A stretch of 64,000 nt of DNA, taken from NCBI GenBank assembly GCA_937146765.1, contig CAKZRP010000002.1, forward strand, positions 1 through 64,000. The letters run 5' to 3'. Of the stretch, positions 50,615 through 59,661 are shown one piece after another; the first letter of the stretch is position 1, and each line of letters starts with the position of its first letter. Under the pieces are notes generated by a model. That model searched no databases and was not told the DNA's origin. It saw nothing but the letters and a program-made list of their open reading frames with translations. A program made the translations under genes and the position numbers. Origin of the DNA: an uncultured Paracoccaceae bacterium. Its GTDB lineage: Bacteria > Pseudomonadota > Alphaproteobacteria > Rhodobacterales > Rhodobacteraceae.

Positions 50615-51711
50615 CCAGCCTGAGCGATCCCGCATACCTTGTCGAACCGCAGGCGCGCCCTGCTCCACCCCGGCTCCGCCCCCGCCTGCGCGATGTCTTC
50701 TTCGGCGACTTGCTCGCAGCCTCTCTGACCGTTGCCATGCTGGGGGTCATCCTTCTCGCTCTGCCGCCGTTCTTGAACTGGGCCCTGATCGACGCGGCCT
50801 GGACGGTCGCGGAAGGGCAGGATTGTGCGCAGGTCGGGGCCTGCTGGGCCTTCGTCGCCGCAAAGGCTCGGTTGATCCTCTTCGGTCTCTACCCTCCGTC
50901 CGAGCACTGGCGCCCGATGGTGGTGATCGCATTCTTTCTTCTCCTCACGCTCGCCAGCATGCCGCCGCGCGCCTGGGGTCGCGGGCTGGCCCTGGCCTGG
51001 ACGCTTGGCATCGCCGCGATCCTCCTGCTGATGCGCGGTGGGGCTCTGGGCCTCAGTTATGTGCCGACGATGCATTGGGGCGGGCTGCCGGTGACCCTGC
51101 TGCTGGCAACGCTGTCGCTTGCCTTCGCCTTCCCTCTGGCGCTTGCCCTTGCCGTCGGCCGCCAGAGCCGGCTCCCCGTGGCCCGCTACCTCTCCATCGG
51201 CGTCATTGAGATCATCCGGGGCACGCCGCTCCTGTCCCTGCTCTTCGTCGCCTCAATCCTGTTGCCGATGTTCCTGCCCGCGGGCTGGTCCCCGGACAAG
51301 CTGGTCCGCGCCCTGGTCGCGCTCACGGTCTTCTCAACCGCCTACCTCGCGGAAGTCATCCGCGGCGGGTTGCAGGACATCCCACCGGGTCAGGTCGAAG
51401 CCTCCCGCGCGCTTGGCGTTTCCTCGATCGCAACGCTGCGCCATATCGTGATCCCGCAGGCGCTGCGCAAGGTGATCCCACCATTGACCAACACCCTGAT
51501 CGTCATGGTCAAAAACACCTCGCTGGTCTTCGTTGTCGGCCTCTTCGACCTGCTCAGCTCGGGCCGCTCGGCGCTGACCGACCCGGCTTGGCCCACGCCC
51601 TTTGTCGAGACCTACCTTTTCATCGGCGGCCTCTACTTCGTGATCTGCTTTTCCATTTCCCTCTACGCACGCTGGCTCGAAGGTTACCTCGGCCGCGCCC
51701 GTATCCGCTGA
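50611..51711 (+). CDS. AapM/BztC-like amino-acid ABC permease
   Basis: 366 aa from the ATG at 50611 overlapping the previous stop. Large inserts between the first two membrane helices (CAQVGACWAFVAAKARLILF) are typical of AapM. C-terminal half: EIIRGTPLLSLLFVASILLP, then IPPGQVEASRALGVSSIATL (EAA loop) and IVMVKNTSLVFVVGLFDLL. Partner of the frameshifted AapQ-like protein. Confidence 0.9.
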   Translation: MTSLSDPAYLVEPQARPAPPRLRPRLRDVFFGDLLAASLTVAMLGVILLALPPFLNWALIDAAWTVAEGQDCAQVGACWAFVAAKARLILFGLYPPSEHWRPMVVIAFFLLLTLASMPPRAWGRGLALAWTLGIAAILLLMRGGALGLSYVPTMHWGGLPVTLLLATLSLAFAFPLALALAVGRQSRLPVARYLSIGVIEIIRGTPLLSLLFVASILLPMFLPAGWSPDKLVRALVALTVFSTAYLAEVIRGGLQDIPPGQVEASRALGVSSIATLRHIVIPQALRKVIPPLTNTLIVMVKNTSLVFVVGLFDLLSSGRSALTDPAWPTPFVETYLFIGGLYFVICFSISLYARWLEGYLGRARIR

Positions 51712-51726
51712 CCGCAGGAGGCCCAT

Positions 51727-52461
51727 ATGACCCAAGCCATCCGTCTTGAGAACGTCGCCAAATGGTACGGCACCTTCCAAGTCCTGACCGACATCGATCT
51801 GACCGTTGCCAAGGGCGAACGCGTCGTCATCTGCGGCCCCTCGGGGTCGGGAAAATCGACGATGATCCGCTGCATCAACCGGCTGGAGGAACACCAGGAG
51901 GGCAGGATCACCGTAATGGGAACCGAGCTGACCCGCGACCTGAAGCGCATCGACCTCGTGCGGCGCGAGGTCGGCATGGTGTTCCAGCAGTTCAACCTCT
52001 TTCCGCATATGAGCGTGCTCGACAATTGCACCTTCGCCCAGATGCGCGCCCGCGGCCGTTCGAGGAAAGAGGCCGAGGAGGTCGCGATGACTCACCTCGC
52101 CCGGGTCCGAATTGCGGATCAGGCGCGCAAGTTTCCCGCTCAGCTGTCCGGAGGGCAACAACAGCGGGTAGCCATCGCCCGCGCGCTCTGCATGGATCCG
52201 CGGGTGATGCTCTTCGACGAACCGACATCGGCACTTGATCCCGAGATGATCAAGGAAGTGCTCGACGCGATGACGACGCTGGCTGACGAGGGAATGACCA
52301 TGCTGGTCGTCACCCACGAGATGGGCTTTGCCCGGCACTGTGCTGACCGCGTGGTGTTCATGGACGCGGGCCGGATCGTGGAAACCGCCCCCCCGCAAGA
52401 TTTCTTCGACGCGCCGGCCACGGAGAGGGCGGCGAAATTCCTGAACCAGATCGTACACTGA
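51727..52461 (+). CDS. Amino-acid ABC transporter ATP-binding protein (AapP-like)
   Basis: 244 aa, polar-amino-acid type: Walker A GPSGSGKSTMIRCINRLE, VGMVFQQFNLFPHMSVLDN, signature LSGGQQQRVAIARAL, Walker B VMLFDEPTSALDPEM, switch VVTHEMGFA. Short (no regulatory C-terminus), as usual for GlnQ/HisP/AapP. Confidence 0.95.
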   Translation: MTQAIRLENVAKWYGTFQVLTDIDLTVAKGERVVICGPSGSGKSTMIRCINRLEEHQEGRITVMGTELTRDLKRIDLVRREVGMVFQQFNLFPHMSVLDNCTFAQMRARGRSRKEAEEVAMTHLARVRIADQARKFPAQLSGGQQQRVAIARALCMDPRVMLFDEPTSALDPEMIKEVLDAMTTLADEGMTMLVVTHEMGFARHCADRVVFMDAGRIVETAPPQDFFDAPATERAAKFLNQIVH

Positions 52462-52469
52462 GGTAATCG

Positions 52470-53639
52470 ATGCTCGACGACACCCTGATCGCCCGCCTGA
52501 CCGAATGGCGGCACCACCTGCATGCCCACCCGGAACTGTCCTTCGAGGAATCCGCGACCGCTGCCTTCGTCTCGGACCGACTGACCGAGATGGGCATCCC
52601 GCACGAGACCGGCATCGGCGGGCATGGCGTGGTGGCGACCTTGAGGCGCCCCGGTTCCAACCGCGCGGTCGGATTGCGTGCGGACATGGACGCGCTGCCG
52701 ATCACAGAGGCAACGGAGCTGCCCTACGCCTCGACCCGCTCCGGCGTGATGCACGCCTGCGGCCATGACGGCCACACTGCGGCCCTGCTCGGCGCCGCCG
52801 CGGTGCTGGCAGAAAGCGAGGACTGGCAGGGACGCATCCACCTGATTTTCCAGCCCGCCGAAGAACGGGGCGGCGGCGCCAAGGCGATGCTGGCCGATGG
52901 GCTGCTGGAGCGCTTCCCGATGGATCGCATCTTTGCCTTCCACAACTGGCCGGGAATAGCGGCCGGGACGGTGGTGGCCACCCCCGGGCCGGTCTTTGCC
53001 GCCGGCGGACCCTTCGCGATCCGGCTCACGGGCACCGCCGGCCATGCCGCCGCGCCCCACACCACCCGCGACGTGATCGCGGCCTCGGGCTCGCTCATCA
53101 CCGCGCTCCAGAGCGTCGTGTCGCGCAACATCGACCCACTCTCTCCCGCAGTGGTGACCATCGCCAAGATCCACGGCGGCACCGTGACCAACCAGATTCC
53201 CGCCGAGGTTCTACTCGAAGGCACGATCCGAACTTTCTCGCGTCCGCTTCGCGCCGAGATCGCGGCCCATATCACCCGTATCGCCGAAGGCGTCGCCGCG
53301 GCCTACGGCGTCGCAGCGACGGTCAATGTCGATCCGGGCGGTCAGGTCTGTATCAATGCCCCTGCCGAGACGGAGATCGCCGCCGAGGCGACGCTGGCGA
53401 TCGGGGCCGAACTGCGCCGCGACGTGCCACCGGTGATGGGCGGCGACGACATGAGCTATCTGCTGCAGGCGGTGCCGGGCTGCTACGTTCGGATCGGCGC
53501 GGGTCCCGCACGCCCGGACGGGGAACTCCATGGACCCGGCTTTGACTTCAACGACGCGATCCTGCCCGTGGCGACAGGCTGGCTGGCCCGGGTGGCACAG
53601 CTTGCCCTTGCGGCGAAGGCGGGACCAAAGAAGGCCTGA
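52470..53639 (+). CDS. M20-family amidohydrolase (hippurate hydrolase/N-acyl-amino-acid deacylase-like)
   Basis: 389 aa metal-dependent amidohydrolase: HLHAHPELSFEE, GLRADMDALPITE, HACGHDGHTAALLGAA and FQPAEERGGGAKAML contain the di-metal ligands of the M20D group; the lid domain lies about 185-295. These enzymes release amino acids from N-acyl conjugates. With a C-S lyase and an amino-acid transporter in the same operon, an N-acyl S-substituted cysteine is a reasonable substrate (inference). Confidence 0.9.
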   Translation: MLDDTLIARLTEWRHHLHAHPELSFEESATAAFVSDRLTEMGIPHETGIGGHGVVATLRRPGSNRAVGLRADMDALPITEATELPYASTRSGVMHACGHDGHTAALLGAAAVLAESEDWQGRIHLIFQPAEERGGGAKAMLADGLLERFPMDRIFAFHNWPGIAAGTVVATPGPVFAAGGPFAIRLTGTAGHAAAPHTTRDVIAASGSLITALQSVVSRNIDPLSPAVVTIAKIHGGTVTNQIPAEVLLEGTIRTFSRPLRAEIAAHITRIAEGVAAAYGVAATVNVDPGGQVCINAPAETEIAAEATLAIGAELRRDVPPVMGGDDMSYLLQAVPGCYVRIGAGPARPDGELHGPGFDFNDAILPVATGWLARVAQLALAAKAGPKKA

Positions 53640-53646
53640 CAAGGCA

Positions 53647-53670
53647 GGGCATCCGGTGACCCGGGTGCCC
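53647..53670 (+). terminator. Probable terminator hairpin after the M20 gene
   Basis: GGGCATCCGG (53647-53656) pairs with CCGGGTGCCC (53661-53670) over ten positions including one G-T wobble, with a four-base loop, followed by CTTTG. It starts eight bases after the stop codon; the weak T-run lowers certainty. Confidence 0.5.
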
Positions 53671-53803
53671 CTTTGCCACCATCGCTATGCGCGCGATACG
53701 GTGGATGTCGCGGATCTTCTCGCCACTCGCGGAAAACAGGTCGCCGCGAAACGATCCGGAAAATGGGCAAACGCTTTGCCCCCCTTCGCCGATTGCATCC
53801 GGC

Positions 53804-53935
53804 CCGCATTCATCGCTTGACGGCAAAACCCCCGATCAGGCCTACTTCAAGCAGCCGAAGACCGATGCAATCGGCAGCAGTCCCGAGGCGGAAATCCAAC
53901 TCGAAAAAGCCAGGACCCTGCCCAAACAGACCGAG
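53804..53935 (+). pseudogene. IS3-family OrfB C-terminal fragment
   Basis: Reading frame PHSSLDGKTPDQAYF followed by a Lys/Glu-rich tail is the characteristic C-terminus of IS3-family OrfB (RPHxxLxGxTPxEAY). Nothing upstream in that frame belongs to the transposase. It separates the M20 operon from the two-component cluster. Confidence 0.6.
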
Positions 53936-53979
53936 CCACCGCTTTTGACCCGATCCCAGAATTGCCAAAGGACTGGCCC

Positions 53980-54600
53980 ATGACGCCGACGCCGCTGGTT
54001 CACGTGCTGGATGACGATACCTCGATGCGCCTTGCCGTATCGAGTCTGCTGCGGTCCGTCGGGATGGAGGTGGCAACCCATGGCTCGGTGCAGGAGTTCC
54101 TCGCCGCGCCGCGACCGGATGTGACTGGCTGCCTCGTGCTGGACATCCGGCTGCCGGGCATCAGCGGGCTCGAATTCCAGAGCCAGCTCGCAGCGCATGG
54201 GATCCAACTGCCGGTCGTGCTGATGACCGGACATGGCGACATCCCGATGACCGTGCAAGGCATGAAGGCCGGTGCCGTGGATTTCCTGACCAAGCCTTTT
54301 CGCGATCAAGACATGCTCGACGCTGTGTCGGCCGCAGTCGAGCGCGACCGGGCACAACGCGCACAGCGCCACGAGGCGCAAGACACCGTCGCGCGTTACC
54401 AGTCGCTGTCACCGCGTGAACAGCAGGTGATGGCGCTGGTGACTGCGGGGTTGCTGAACAAGCAGATCGCGGGCGAGCTCGGTATCAGCGAGATCACGGT
54501 GAAGATCCATCGCGGCGCCACCATGCGAAAGATGGGCGCGCGCACCCTGCCCGAGCTTGTTCGCATGGCCGATGCATTGGGTCTGCGGCGCCCCGCTTAG
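53980..54600 (+). CDS. FixJ/NarL-type response regulator
   Basis: 206 aa. Receiver domain: VHVLDDDTSMR (acidic pocket), LVLDIRLPG with Asp55 as phosphorylation site, VLMTGHGD and FLTKPF. C-terminal LuxR-type HTH: YQSLSPREQQVMALVTAGLL, then NKQIAGELGISEITVKIHRG. The start at 53980 gives the correct receiver N-terminus. It is first in a three-gene signalling set and likely activates the following hydrolase genes. Confidence 0.93.
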   Translation: MTPTPLVHVLDDDTSMRLAVSSLLRSVGMEVATHGSVQEFLAAPRPDVTGCLVLDIRLPGISGLEFQSQLAAHGIQLPVVLMTGHGDIPMTVQGMKAGAVDFLTKPFRDQDMLDAVSAAVERDRAQRAQRHEAQDTVARYQSLSPREQQVMALVTAGLLNKQIAGELGISEITVKIHRGATMRKMGARTLPELVRMADALGLRRPA

Positions 54601-54713
54601 GCGCCCTGCGGGAGGCAATGAGTAACACCCATGTATGATAGGCAGCGGGCCAAATATGTCGGATAAACCACGGACCACTCACAAGCCTTGCGCCCGCCGA
54701 AAAAGGAACCCCG

Positions 54714-55082
54714 GTGCCCGTCCCCTCTTTGATTGCCATCGTCGACGACGACAGCTCGTTCCGAACTGCGCTGGAAAGCTTTGCCCGGTCGCTGGGCTAC
54801 CGGGCGCGGGGCTTTGCCTCGGCCGAGGATTTTTTGGGCTCGGATGCGCTCTGCGAGGCCGATTGCATCGTCTCGGACATTCATATGTCCGGCATGAGCG
54901 GGATCGAGATGAAGCGCGTGCTCGACGCGCGCGGCAGCACCACGGCGGTCATTCTGGTCACCGGCCATCCCGAGCCTGCCACCTGGAAACAGGCGCGCGC
55001 CTGCACGCCGCATTGCTTCCTGCTCAAACCTTTCGACCCCCAGCACATGACCGAATGCCTGGCGCGGGCGACCAAAAGCTGA
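54714..55082 (+). CDS. Single-domain response regulator (receiver only)
   Basis: 122 aa: IAIVDDDSSFR, CIVSDIHMSGMSGIEM with Asp55, ILVTGHPEPATW and FLLKPFD. No output domain. It may act as a phosphate sink or intermediate between the kinase downstream and the FixJ-type regulator upstream. Confidence 0.9.
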   Translation: MPVPSLIAIVDDDSSFRTALESFARSLGYRARGFASAEDFLGSDALCEADCIVSDIHMSGMSGIEMKRVLDARGSTTAVILVTGHPEPATWKQARACTPHCFLLKPFDPQHMTECLARATKS

Positions 55083-55104
55083 CCGTGACCGCCGGGGGCA
55101 TGAC

Positions 55105-56376
55105 ATGAGCACGGCGGAGAACCCCGAAGAGGCGCTGCGCAAGAGCGAGCACCGGTATCGCAACCTGTTCCAGGCCATGGCCGCCTCATTCTGGGAGCTG
55201 GATTTCTTCCCGGTGGGTAGCCTGTTGTACGGCCTGAAGAAATCCGGTCAAGCCACTGACTTCGGCTCCTATTTCGCTGAACATCCCGAGTTCGTCCGCG
55301 ACCTGATGCGCGCCACCCGGGTGATCGACGTGAACGACCAGACTGTCGCGCTGTTCGGGCGCGGCGACAAGCAGGAGTTGCTGACCAGCGTCGAACCGTT
55401 CTGGCCCGAGGCCAGCACCCCTGTCTTTGCGGCCTCCGTCCTGGCCGCCGTCTCGGGCGCGGCGAATTATTCGACCGAAACGGTCCTGCGCCGCATCGAC
55501 GGGCGCGAGTTTCCCGCGCTCTTCACCGTGTGCTTTCCCATGGACACGATGAACAAGGGCACCCAGCTGGTTGGCGTGATCGACCTCACAGAGCGTGTCG
55601 CGGCGCAGGAGGCGCTGGCCCGGATGCAGGCCGAGATGGCCCATGCGGCGCGGGTGTCGCTGCTGGGCGAGCTCGCCGCCACCATCGCGCATGAGGTCAA
55701 CCAGCCGCTTGGCGCCATCGCCGCCAATGCCGCCGCCGGCCAGCGCTGGCTGGCGCGCGAGATCCCCGACCTGGACGAGGTCCGCGCCATCACCTCCCGC
55801 ATCGCAGAAGATGCGCAACGCGCCGCGGGGATCATCGCGCGGGTGCGCGCCATGGCCTCCGGCGCGGCGCCCGAAACCACGCTGGTTCCGGTCAACGCGG
55901 TCATTGAGGATGCCGTCACCTTCCTGCGTCACGAGATCCGCCAGTCCGGCACGCGGTTGCAACTGGCGTTGGCCCCCGACCTGCCCCCGGTCCGGGCCGA
56001 CCGGATCCAGCTGCAACAGGTGCTGGTGAACCTTGCGCTGAACGCGCTGCAGGCCATGGCCGGGCGTGAGGCGCCAGTGCTCGGCCTGCGCTCTGCCCTG
56101 GACCGGGACCGGGACCGGGACAAGGTGGTGCTGACGGTCGAGGACAACGGCCCCGGCATCGCGGCGGATCACCTGCCCAAGCTCTTCACCAGCTTCTTCA
56201 CCACCCGCGCCAATGGCATGGGCCTTGGCCTTGGCATAGCCCGCAGCATCATCACCCAGCTCGAGGGCACCATCGAGGCCTGCAACCATCCCGGCGGCGG
56301 CGCGCGCTTCACCATCGCCCTGCCCGCCCATACCCCGGCCCATACCCCAGTCGGCGCCTCTCATACCAAGGTGTGA
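55105..56376 (+). CDS. Soluble PAS-domain sensor histidine kinase (FixL-like)
   Basis: 423 aa without membrane segments. A PAS-like sensor occupies about residues 15-165. H-box ATIAHEVNQPLGAIAANAAA with His196, N-box LVNLALNALQAM, G1 DNGPGIA and G2 MGLGLGIA follow. A DRDRDRDK repeat and a HTPAHTPV repeat near the C-terminus come from short nucleotide repeats. FixL-like kinase plus FixJ-like regulator suggests a cytoplasmic signal such as redox or a hydrophobic metabolite. Confidence 0.9.
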   Translation: MSTAENPEEALRKSEHRYRNLFQAMAASFWELDFFPVGSLLYGLKKSGQATDFGSYFAEHPEFVRDLMRATRVIDVNDQTVALFGRGDKQELLTSVEPFWPEASTPVFAASVLAAVSGAANYSTETVLRRIDGREFPALFTVCFPMDTMNKGTQLVGVIDLTERVAAQEALARMQAEMAHAARVSLLGELAATIAHEVNQPLGAIAANAAAGQRWLAREIPDLDEVRAITSRIAEDAQRAAGIIARVRAMASGAAPETTLVPVNAVIEDAVTFLRHEIRQSGTRLQLALAPDLPPVRADRIQLQQVLVNLALNALQAMAGREAPVLGLRSALDRDRDRDKVVLTVEDNGPGIAADHLPKLFTSFFTTRANGMGLGLGIARSIITQLEGTIEACNHPGGGARFTIALPAHTPAHTPVGASHTKV

Positions 56377-56474
56377 GCCGGGCACCCACCCGTACAATTT
56401 CGCAAGTGTCGACCTTGGGTCATCCTGTTCCCCAGAAGCGCCGCATCCGCCGCGCCAGACAGGGAGACGGACCC

Positions 56475-57356
56475 ATGAACCAGGACCCAAGGATCACCCC
56501 CCAGGCCACCGCCACCACGGTGCCCACGCAATTCGTCGAAACCAACGGCCGGAGGCTTGCCTACCGGAGCATCGGCTCCGGCCCCGCGCTTGTTCTTGCG
56601 CTGCGTTTTCGCGGCGTGATGGACAGCTGGGATCCGGCCTTTCTCGATGCGCTGGCCCGCGATTTCACAGTGATCACCTTCGATTATTCCGGCCTTGGCC
56701 AGTCGACCGGCACGCCGTCCTACATCCGCACCGACATGGCCCGCGACATCCTCGACCTTGCCGATGCGCTTGGGCTGGAGCGGTTCGCCCTGGGCGGCTG
56801 GTCGCTGGGCGGGTTCGGGGTGCAGGTCTTTGCCGCCCAGAACCCCGAGCGGGTCAGCCATCTGATCCTGATCGGCACGGCTCCTCCGGGTCCGCAGCCG
56901 CACGGGATCCAGCCGGTGTTCTTCGACCATGCGCTCAAGCCCGATAATGATCTCGCCGACGAAATCGTGCTGTTCTTCGAACCCGCCTCGCCCGCCAGCG
57001 CCGCCGCCGCCCAGGCCTCGCACGACCGTATCGCCGCCCGCAGCGGCGACGTCAGCCCGCCGATCCCGCCCGAGACCTTCCTGGCGATGCTTGAGGCCTC
57101 AAGCACGCCCGACGCCGCCTTCTCCGACCCCGACGACCGTTATGGCGCCTTCTTCCGCAAGGGTGGTCTGCCCGTGCTGGTGATCTCCGGCGACCACGAG
57201 ATCGTTTTCCCGGTCGAGAACTGGCACGCGCTGAACCGCGTCTGGCCCGACCTGCACATCCTGACGATCCCGCAGGCCGGCCATGGGCCGCAGCACCAGC
57301 AGCCCGAAATGATCGCCGGCCTCATCGCCGGTTTCACCCGCACCACCCCACTTTGA
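56475..57356 (+). CDS. Alpha/beta hydrolase
   Basis: 293 aa from the ATG at 56475. Core: VITFDYSGLGQSTG, nucleophile elbow LGGWSLGGFG (Ser), late ISGDHEIVFP (acid) and QAGHGPQHQ (His). The oxyanion-loop region is VLALRFRGVMDSWDP, without the common HG. Substrate unknown; the first of three consecutive hydrolases. Confidence 0.82.
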   Translation: MNQDPRITPQATATTVPTQFVETNGRRLAYRSIGSGPALVLALRFRGVMDSWDPAFLDALARDFTVITFDYSGLGQSTGTPSYIRTDMARDILDLADALGLERFALGGWSLGGFGVQVFAAQNPERVSHLILIGTAPPGPQPHGIQPVFFDHALKPDNDLADEIVLFFEPASPASAAAAQASHDRIAARSGDVSPPIPPETFLAMLEASSTPDAAFSDPDDRYGAFFRKGGLPVLVISGDHEIVFPVENWHALNRVWPDLHILTIPQAGHGPQHQQPEMIAGLIAGFTRTTPL

Positions 57357-57368
57357 GGAGATCCCGAA

Positions 57369-58211
57369 ATGCCATTCATCACCACCAAGGACGGAACCCA
57401 GATCTTCTACAAGGACTGGGGGTCCGGCCAGCCCGTCCTCTTCTCGCACGGCTGGCCGCTCTCGGCCGACGCCTGGGAGGCGCAGATGGTCTTCCTCGGC
57501 CGCCAAGGCTACCGGGTGATTGCCCATGACCGGCGCAGCCATGGCCGGTCGAGCCAGACCTGGGACGGCAACCACATGGATCAATACGCCGACGACCTGG
57601 CCGAGCTGATCGAGCGGCTGGACCTGCGCGACCTGATCCTCGTGGGCCATTCCACCGGCGGCGGCGAGATCACCCATTACATGGGCCGCCACGGCACAGA
57701 TCGCATTGCCAAGGCCGTACTGCTGGGCGCCGTGCCGCCGCTGATGCTGAGGACCGAAGCCAATCCCGACGGGCTGCCGATCGCGGTCTTCGACGGCATC
57801 CGCAAGAGCACCTATGACGACCGCTCGCAGTTCTACATGGACCTGACGATGCCCTTTTACGGCTACAACCGCCCCGGTGCGGCCATTTCCGAAGGGGTGC
57901 GGCACGGTTTCTGGCTGCAGGGCATGATGGGCGGGCTCAAAGGGCAGCTCGACTGCATCCGGGAATTCTCCGAGGTCGATTACACCGCTGATCTGGAGAA
58001 GATCCACATCCCGGTGCTCGTCGCCCATGGCGATGACGACCAGATCGTGCCGGTCGGTGCTTCAGCGCTGAAATCGGCGGCGCTCCTGAGCAATGCCACG
58101 CTCAAGATCTATCCCGGCGGCGATCACGGCTATGCCCAGACCCATCAGGACACGTTCAACGCCGACTTGCTGGCCTTCATCCGGGATCAGGCGGTCGAAG
58201 CCGCGGCCTGA
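57369..58211 (+). CDS. Alpha/beta hydrolase, non-haem chloroperoxidase/arylesterase-like
   Basis: 280 aa: [20 protein letters not shown] (oxyanion HGW), [30 protein letters not shown] (Ser nucleophile), HGDDDQIVP (Asp) and [11 protein letters not shown] (His). This pattern is that of cofactor-free haloperoxidases, which act mainly as esterases or perhydrolases. It starts 12 bases after the previous gene with AGGAG upstream. Confidence 0.88.
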   Translation: MPFITTKDGTQIFYKDWGSGQPVLFSHGWPLSADAWEAQMVFLGRQGYRVIAHDRRSHGRSSQTWDGNHMDQYADDLAELIERLDLRDLILVGHSTGGGEITHYMGRHGTDRIAKAVLLGAVPPLMLRTEANPDGLPIAVFDGIRKSTYDDRSQFYMDLTMPFYGYNRPGAAISEGVRHGFWLQGMMGGLKGQLDCIREFSEVDYTADLEKIHIPVLVAHGDDDQIVPVGASALKSAALLSNATLKIYPGGDHGYAQTHQDTFNADLLAFIRDQAVEAAA

Positions 58212-58319
58212 CTTGCGGCCCGATCTCCGGCGGGCGCCCTCCCCGCCCGCAAGGGCTGCGCGGATATTTCGGCGCGCAGCCCGTCCAACCAGATACCTCC
58301 AACGGGAAAGGCCCCGAAG

Positions 58320-59171
58320 ATGACCCATCATCTGCCCCATACCTATCTCGAGGACCGTCACCGCCAACCGGACGGCACGCGGATCTTCTACCGCAACTGG
58401 CGCCCCGCCGCCGCGATCCGCGCGACTGTCGTGATCTGCCACGGTTTCAACGCCCACAGCGGCCAGTACCTCGAGACCGCCGAGACCTTCGTCGCCCAGG
58501 GCTACCAGGTCTACGCGCTTGACCTGCGCGGTCGCGGCCACTCCGACGGCCCTCGTTTCCGGGTTGATGACATCGCGAAATACGTCGACGACGTTGACGC
58601 GGTGATCGAGATTGCCCTGGCCCGCGATCCCGGCCTGCCGGTCTTCCTGCTTGGGCACAGCGCCGGCGGCGTGGTCTCGACCACCTATGCCCTCGATCAC
58701 GGCGAGAAACTCGCCGGGCTGATCTGCGAGAGCTTCGCCTTCCGCGTGCCCGCGCCCAGGGTCGCGCTGGCGGTGATCAAGGGGCTTGCCCGGATCTTCC
58801 CCGGCCTTCCGGCGGTGACGCTGAAAAACCGCGATTTCACCCGCGATCCCGCGCAACTGGCCCGGCTCGACGCCGACCCGCTGATCCGGAAGGAAACCCA
58901 GCCGGCGATCACCGTCGCCGCCATGGTCCGGGCCAACGAACGGCTCGAAGGCGCGTTCGGCCAGATCACCCTGCCCGTGCTGATCCTGCATGGCACCGCC
59001 GACAAGGCGACCCTGCCGGCCGGCAGTGAGACCTTCGCTCGAAAGGCTGGATCGGCGGACAAGACGCTGACGCTCTATGATGGCCATGCCCATGACCTGC
59101 TGGCCGATCTCGGCCGTGACGGCGTCCTGCGGGACATCCTCCAGTGGATCTCCCTCCGCCTCCCCCGCTGA
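58320..59171 (+). CDS. Alpha/beta hydrolase, monoacylglycerol-lipase-like
   Basis: 283 aa: VVICHGFNAHSGQYLETAET, VYALDLRGRGHSDGPRF, FLLGHSAGGVVSTTYAL (Ser), LILHGTADKATLP (Asp) and YDGHAHDLLAD (His). The order and the HGxxxHSxxY motif are those of monoglyceride lipase/lysophospholipase family serine hydrolases. Likely regulated by the upstream two-component set. Confidence 0.88.
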   Translation: MTHHLPHTYLEDRHRQPDGTRIFYRNWRPAAAIRATVVICHGFNAHSGQYLETAETFVAQGYQVYALDLRGRGHSDGPRFRVDDIAKYVDDVDAVIEIALARDPGLPVFLLGHSAGGVVSTTYALDHGEKLAGLICESFAFRVPAPRVALAVIKGLARIFPGLPAVTLKNRDFTRDPAQLARLDADPLIRKETQPAITVAAMVRANERLEGAFGQITLPVLILHGTADKATLPAGSETFARKAGSADKTLTLYDGHAHDLLADLGRDGVLRDILQWISLRLPR

Positions 59172-59661
59172 GCCCTGTCACGCGAAAGAGCCGCAACCAG
59201 ATCGACCTGCCCGAGCTCCGCGCCACAAGGGCGGCCTGACAACGGTATTTCTCCCGCGGGCCGCCTGAAACCGCACAGGCCGTAACTATCGCTGCGCACC
59301 TGCAAAGGCGCGTTTGCCCCGCCGCGCGCTCTGGTCGAGGGCGCGCGACCTGATCCGTGGCACCCGATGGGGCAGCTCCGCCTCGTTCCAGATAGGTGGC
59401 GACGTTCTTCCCCTCGTCCGGGCGGCCATCCCACCGCAACAGCCGGTGATCCGGGACAAACTGCGTGCCCTGCGCAATGCCCCGGTCTTTGAAACCTTTG
59501 ATTTTGCAGCCGTCGGCAAGCGGGAGGTGGTCACCAACCACCTTGCGACCATGCAGGTGCAGCCGGCCGATCTGGTGGCAGCGGCCAAGATCAAGACCTA
59601 TGGCACCGTGCCCGCCGAGCCGCCCTGGTGCGGCGGTCTTGGTGCGGCGGTCGCCGGAGGT
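59172..59661. other. 490-base gap without a supported gene
   Basis: Open frames exist on both strands, as expected in high-GC DNA, but none has a good start site or a family I recognise. A plus-strand frame reading VIRDKLRALRNAPVFETFDF, then AAVGKREVVTNHLATMQVQP, has some coding character and may be a relic of a gene. No hairpin terminator was seen. Confidence 0.4.

Noticed and set aside
56097..56127. Short GACCGG tandem repeat in the histidine kinase gene, considered as a CRISPR or regulatory repeat
   Set aside because: It is a small in-frame codon repeat (Asp-Arg) inside a coding region with no spacers.
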